Assembly: GCF_009730915.1 (NCBI RefSeq)
Contig: NC_052490.1
Span: 31,682,625-31,746,624, forward strand
Reading direction: 5' to 3'
DNA: 64,000 nucleotides
Source: Dioscorea cayenensis subsp. rotundata
Taxonomy: Eukaryota > Streptophyta > Magnoliopsida > Dioscoreales > Dioscoreaceae
Made by a program: the position numbers and the translations under genes. Shown in pieces: positions 59,480 through 64,000 of this stretch. The notes below the pieces were generated by a model. It saw nothing but the letters and a program-made list of their open reading frames with translations, did not search any database and was not told the DNA's origin. Every line of letters begins with the position of its first letter. The stretch's first letter is position 1.

Positions 59480-62400
59480 CAGTTTTAGTGCGAAAATGGT
59501 GGGAAAGGAAAGCGCAGAATCACGTCGTATTCGACCTTTTGAAGGGAGCTTCTAGCTGGTTTCGATGAGGCAATGATGCGGAGTTACATTTACATCTTGT
59601 TATTCTCCTCGTTATCATGCACGAAAATATATAAATCGGTTTCTCGAGCGGAAAATGAAATTGATTTCCATCGGATTGAGTCGAGTGCTTCGTCTTGAAT
59701 GGTAAAGCGTAGTCGATTTTTATTGTCGAGGCGAGCATGTGCCGTTAATAAAGTCTTCTCGTTTATGGTTGTAAAGTTGTATTACGGCGAGGAAGAGCGA
59801 TGATTCTGACGAGGGATTCGTTTCGTTGTAAAGTTAACTCTCGTTTATGGTTATCTATTTGTATATTTTTAAATAATGTTTAACTATTTGCTATTATCAG
59901 GTTTTAAATATTTTTCTAATATGTTTAATAATTGTCATATCCAGTTTAATACTTCCCAGTCTCGGTTTAACATTATCTTTACATGTATAACTATTCAAAT
60001 AAGCGTGTAAAATTCTCAAAGTCTCTGCGTAAAAGCGGTGATCTTTTTCGTTTGATCTGAATTGTTGGCATGTGGCGCGTGGCGGTGTGAGGTTATGGTA
60101 TCCCGTGCGTAAGAATTAATGGCGGCATTAATTCTTATGCAGTGACTATAATTTCCGAACAGCCGATTACGTTCTCGTCGATCGATATCGTACATGTCGT
60201 TTAACTTTTTCTCGGATCTGAAGGTCGATGCTTAGTGGACTTGCGCTAAATAACCGGGAAGAACCCGTCCCGTGGACATGACCACTCCTCGTCCTCACTC
60301 CTCCGCCATCCTCGCCATCCTCCTCGCCATCACTCCATCATCCTCTTCCTCCTCTTCCCATGGACTGACCGCTCTGCTCTGAGAAAGGATGTTTCGTGAG
60401 CCTTCTTCCTTATCTTGAGAATCGATTAAGCAGTGTCGCTTTGAGACTAGTTAAACTATCTTTTCACCTTGAGCCGAAGTCCTCTCATAGTGCACGAATC
60501 GACGGAGGATTCTCCGTGATGGATGACGGAAAGCGATTAAGAGAAGCGTTTCGACTTGGGTATGAAAAGAAAGTTTTTCACGTATTGCGTGATTGCGGAG
60601 GATCTCTAGAGGAGGAGATCGTGAAACATCACTTTAAAACGAGTTGACATTCTAGCTGAGACTTTTACATTAGCGTTTAAGAAAATGGCGTCGGTGTACT
60701 GATATTACGTTACGTGTTTAACTCATCCGGGATCGTCGTTTAAGTCCTCCATGACACGTTGATTAATAGTCGTTTTTCAGTGAATGTGTGTTGTTTAACC
60801 TTTTTAATGTTTATGCGTTTTGCGGGTTCGAGTTGATGCGCTTGTTGTCACAGCCGTGAGCGTTCGAATGTCTGAGACGCTTGTTTCGTTATCACGGTCG
60901 AGTCGTGAGTGTCGAAGTCAGAAGCGGACGTTGTAAATGTTGTAAATGTTGTAAATCTTTGTAAATGTTGTAAATGTTGTAAATCTTTTGTAAATGTTGT
61001 AAATGTTGTAAATCTTTTATAAATAAAAGCGAAAAGCGATCGTATTTGTTGTGAACTACGAAATTTAAGCGAGACCTAGTAAAAAGCAATGTGGGAAACG
61101 AGCGTCGATTTGTAAAGCAGATAGAAAAAGTTAAAGCAATACTCGAGTTACTCTTTAAACAATTCTGACGGTGTTTAAGAAAATACGTAAATATGTTTTA
61201 AGCGGTGACCGGGAGGTACCCATCTAGCGACGCGTTGTCGGTGAAAGCGTTGATTTTAAGCGATAACATATTATTTCATGATATAGACTTTAGTTAAAGC
61301 GGTTAACCGTTATTTTTAAACACTATATGTATCTGTTTTAAACATAAAAAAAGCAGCGTTCTGCAGGAGACTCGTGTTGAGTTGAGAACTTTCATTCGAG
61401 CGATGACGACATGTCTTCCTCGCGACGATGACATATATTTCCCTTTTTGCCCTTGGGATGGAGGGAAAAAAATACGCTTGATCATCGCGTCTAATCTAAC
61501 CTCTATGCAGTACAAGCTATGCGCTTTTTTTGTTTGCGATTACGACTAGCTGTTTGTTCTTTACATCTTACTACTTCTTAACCCGTCGTCTTCGTTTTGT
61601 TCTTCGTTTCATTTGGTTTTGTACGATTTGGTTTCGACCCAGATATATTATGGAGAGTTTTTTGTGGTATTGCTAGATTCACGGGGAGGGAAGAGTGCTA
61701 ATGTTCACGGCTCGAGACTTCTTGGGAATTGGTGTTAGGCTGAGATATGTGAGCGATGGGGGTCTCGAAGTTTCTCTTGTCGGGGTTAAGTTCATCACGC
61801 GAGATGGATATAAAAGCGGTTTGCCCGATGAAAAGCGATGTTGACTTCCATCGGATGTGTAGCGTCCACTCCATCTTCAAATGTCTTTGTAGTTGATCTT
61901 GTCGTCGAGGGCGAGAAAAATGTGCCATTCCGAATCCTAATGAAAAGCGAGGTTTACTCGTTGTAAGTTCCTTTTCTTTTAATTATTTAGGTTATGCGGG
62001 GTCGTTATTGTTTTAAATAATATAAAATCATTTGGTTAACATATTGTACTAGTCCTTTACGTTATTAGTTAATTGTTTAAGTATTTAATTTAACGTTTAA
62101 CTATTGTCATTATACGCTTAAACAGTTATATTCTCAAAAGCAACATATTGATCTTTTCATTTTGGTGAAGTGTTGGCGAGGAATTGAGATTCTGCGAGTG
62201 CTCCCAGTTCATCCCATGGTGACCACGGCCGGTGTGGGATGTCTTGCTCCCTCAGTCGGATCATTACGAAGTGTTGTCGTTGGATATTGGTCAGCGTTTT
62301 TGCGGTGTCGAACATTTCAGGGATGTACTTGATAAATGCAGATCGAAAAGGAATTTTGACTGAGAATTCGTAAAGAGCGAAAAACATCGGGTGAGCGTGG

Positions 62401-64000
62401 AATGCTGGCTGCCGGAGTGGTTGTCGTTGGCCTATCATCGTCGAAAGAGTATAACAAAAATACTTTCGAGAATCGAGACGATCGACCCGTCAGCGCACTT
62501 GCGGTGGTGGCGTAGGTTCGGCGTCGCGTCGAGCGTCGAAAAATGGAGTTAGCGCCGCGAGTGATTCGAGGCTCGAGGACCGTCCCTTATGCTGAGGCCG
62601 TCGACGTTGAGAAGGACGTATTTGCGAGGAACATAGGTGTCCACGTACCACTACTAGCGAGCTTGGTTGGGAAAAGAGCATGCGGGTGGTCCTCGGCCAG
62701 CGATGACGTCTCCAGTATATTGTTTGCTTTGGTATGTGGATAAGGTGGTGAGGACGAAATCCGGCGTTGCGATCGTGGAGAGGCGGTGATCGTTTTTAAG
62801 CGATGCGTTCTTTTTCTTTCGGTGGCGTGTATTGTGAGGATTCGAGAGCTTGCGAGGGCGGCTGAGCTGTTTTCTCGATGGTACCCAGCCTCGCTTGGAA
62901 AATATCGAGAGTGCACTCTTGGGTGCGCGAGGAAAGATAGTGATGATGGTTTTTCCGCGTCGCCTTCGGTATAGTCGTACGCGAGACCGATGCGATTGGA
63001 CTTGGTTAAAGTATCTAAGTTGGGCGATGCCTTATACGAGGGTGGAGATTATCGTGAGATAATTACCTTCGTGTCGGACGGTCGAGGGCCTTGTGGCACG
63101 ATGCGAAGTCTTCCCTTCTTCGCCACGTCGTCGTCACGTCTTCGGCAGGCGCGATTTATGAAAGCGATGTCGGACTTGGGAAGGCGTTGAGGAGGAAGTC
63201 TTGAGTGCATATGCTTCCGCATTGCGTGGCGTCCACGGCTAAAGATTTCGATAATCCAGTAGAATGAGCTGAGGCCGTATCACCGGCTCATGTTTTGGTT
63301 GATTAATAAATCGGATGTAGCGATTGGTGGATTATCATTTCGGAGGTGATCGTTGGGGTGAGATGTATTCGAGCGTCGGCGGAGTGGATTCGATGCTTGG
63401 ATCGAGGAAGCTCGTCGTTTCTGGGTGGCGAAAGGTAGTGGAAACTCCGTAGAGTGCGAATGTTGATTTACAGCTTAACATTTTAGTATTACCGCACTAA
63501 GCGTTCTCGATCTTTGTTTAATTACCACTACGACTTTAAATATTAATCGTTTTACGTTTATTTAATTCTGATAATGTTTTAAACATGTTAGAATTGTTAA
63601 CCATCATTTGTCTTTGTTTTAACCTTATTTGCGGGTTCGAGTTGATCGCGTGTTATGTAGCAAGGCGTGAGGCGACGAATGGGAGACCTACTTGTGCCAG
63701 ACGTACGTTCGAAGTTAGAGATCGTTGTTGAGGACGGTGAAATCTTACGTGTTGAGTGCGTTGTGTCGGATGATAGATTCTGCAGTGATTGACGAGTCTG
63801 CGGCAGACTCCGTGGATCTCGCCATCAGGAACATTCGTATCGAAGGTGTGAAGTTATGGTATCCTGCAAGCAATGCTTGCGTGACTAATGCCAGACAGGG
63901 CGCTGAGCGTACGTCGATTTTATGAGCGGGTACTTCGCGCGTCGAAAGCAATTACTGATGGCGTACGAAAGCTATATTCCCATGCGACGATGACGGGCCT
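59480..64000. mobile_element. Unclassified CpG-rich repeated block, probably decayed transposable element(s)
   Basis: The base composition changes sharply: CGA, TCG and GCG words become common. Two diverged modules are visible. Positions 59620-59730 resemble 61795-61930 (both with CATCGGAT, GTCGAGG, ATGTGCC), and 60815-60910 resemble 63625-63720 (both with TTGCGGGTTCGAGTTGAT and related words). The offsets are about 2.18 and 2.81 kb, so the second module carries extra sequence. Segments rich in GTTTAA and TTTAAGCG occur in both. I found no reverse transcriptase, integrase, protease, transposase or helicase motif and no clear terminal repeat; the block runs off the right edge. Short open frames on both strands have no recognisable domain. 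The family is unknown, and it looks old and broken. Confidence 0.4.
60930..61019. repeat. TTGTAAATG minisatellite with higher-order structure
   Basis: The 9-mer TTGTAAATG (GTTGTAAAT) is repeated. Every third unit ends TAAATCTTT(T) instead, giving three higher-order units of about 27-29 bp. It lies inside the unclassified block. Confidence 0.85.

Noticed and set aside
62157-62438. 93-codon minus-strand frame in the right-hand block, vaguely like a retroelement gag segment
   Set aside because: The resemblance is too weak to name a family, and no reverse transcriptase, protease or integrase motif is nearby.

Overview
The window is nuclear DNA of a flowering plant. Genes have many introns with GT-AG borders, intergenic DNA is AT-rich with TA microsatellites and small DNA transposons, and the gene set is typical of land plants: a chloroplast Mn/Ca transporter, plastid pyruvate kinase, sphingolipid desaturase, S-type anion channel, dirigent protein and class III chitinase. 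My impression is a non-grass monocot such as a yam, but the window alone does not prove this. The first 368 bases are an assembly gap.

Layout. 0.4-2.1 kb: a Ty1/copia remnant carrying a Stowaway-like MITE and butted against a copied 3' end of the anion-channel gene. 3.7-5.3 kb (+): SLAH3-type anion channel. 7.2-8.6 kb (+): delta-8 sphingolipid desaturase. 10.7-13.5 kb (+): G-type lectin receptor kinase. 14.2-14.6 kb: hAT-type MITE. 14.9-17.1 kb (+): plastid DUF2358 protein. 17.9-19.5 kb (+): ABIL1-type subunit of the SCAR/WAVE complex. 19.8-30.0 kb (-): TIMELESS in about 20 exons. 30.7-31.1 kb: Mutator-type MITE with an unoccupied copy of its target beside it. 32.4-37.6 kb (+): plastid pyruvate kinase beta. 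38.2-42.5 kb (-): 'loricrin-like' cysteine/histidine repeat protein with a long leader intron. 46.5-51.1 kb (-): PAM71/GDT1-type transporter. 52.3-52.9 kb (-): dirigent protein. 53.8-55.2 kb (-): class III chitinase. From 55.3 kb the DNA is gene-poor, with a 93-bp minisatellite, and from about 59.5 kb to the right edge lies a CpG-rich repeated block that I cannot classify.

The genes do not form one pathway. What links them is order. From memory of Arabidopsis locus numbers, nine consecutive genes match four small Arabidopsis segments: SLAH3 and the kinase (At5g24030, At5g24080); desaturase, DUF2358 and ABIL1 (At2g46210, At2g46220, At2g46225); TIMELESS and PKP-beta1 (At5g52910, At5g52920); loricrin-like and PAM71 (At1g64140, At1g64150). 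The first two sets are interleaved here, which fits an ancestral block later thinned out in duplicated Arabidopsis segments.

Other main observations are an in-frame tandem duplication inside a TIMELESS exon, three introns whose only frame-keeping donor is GC, and two small transposons with clean target-site duplications. All exon models were built by eye from splice signals, frame and remembered family sequences; no alignment or RNA evidence was available.
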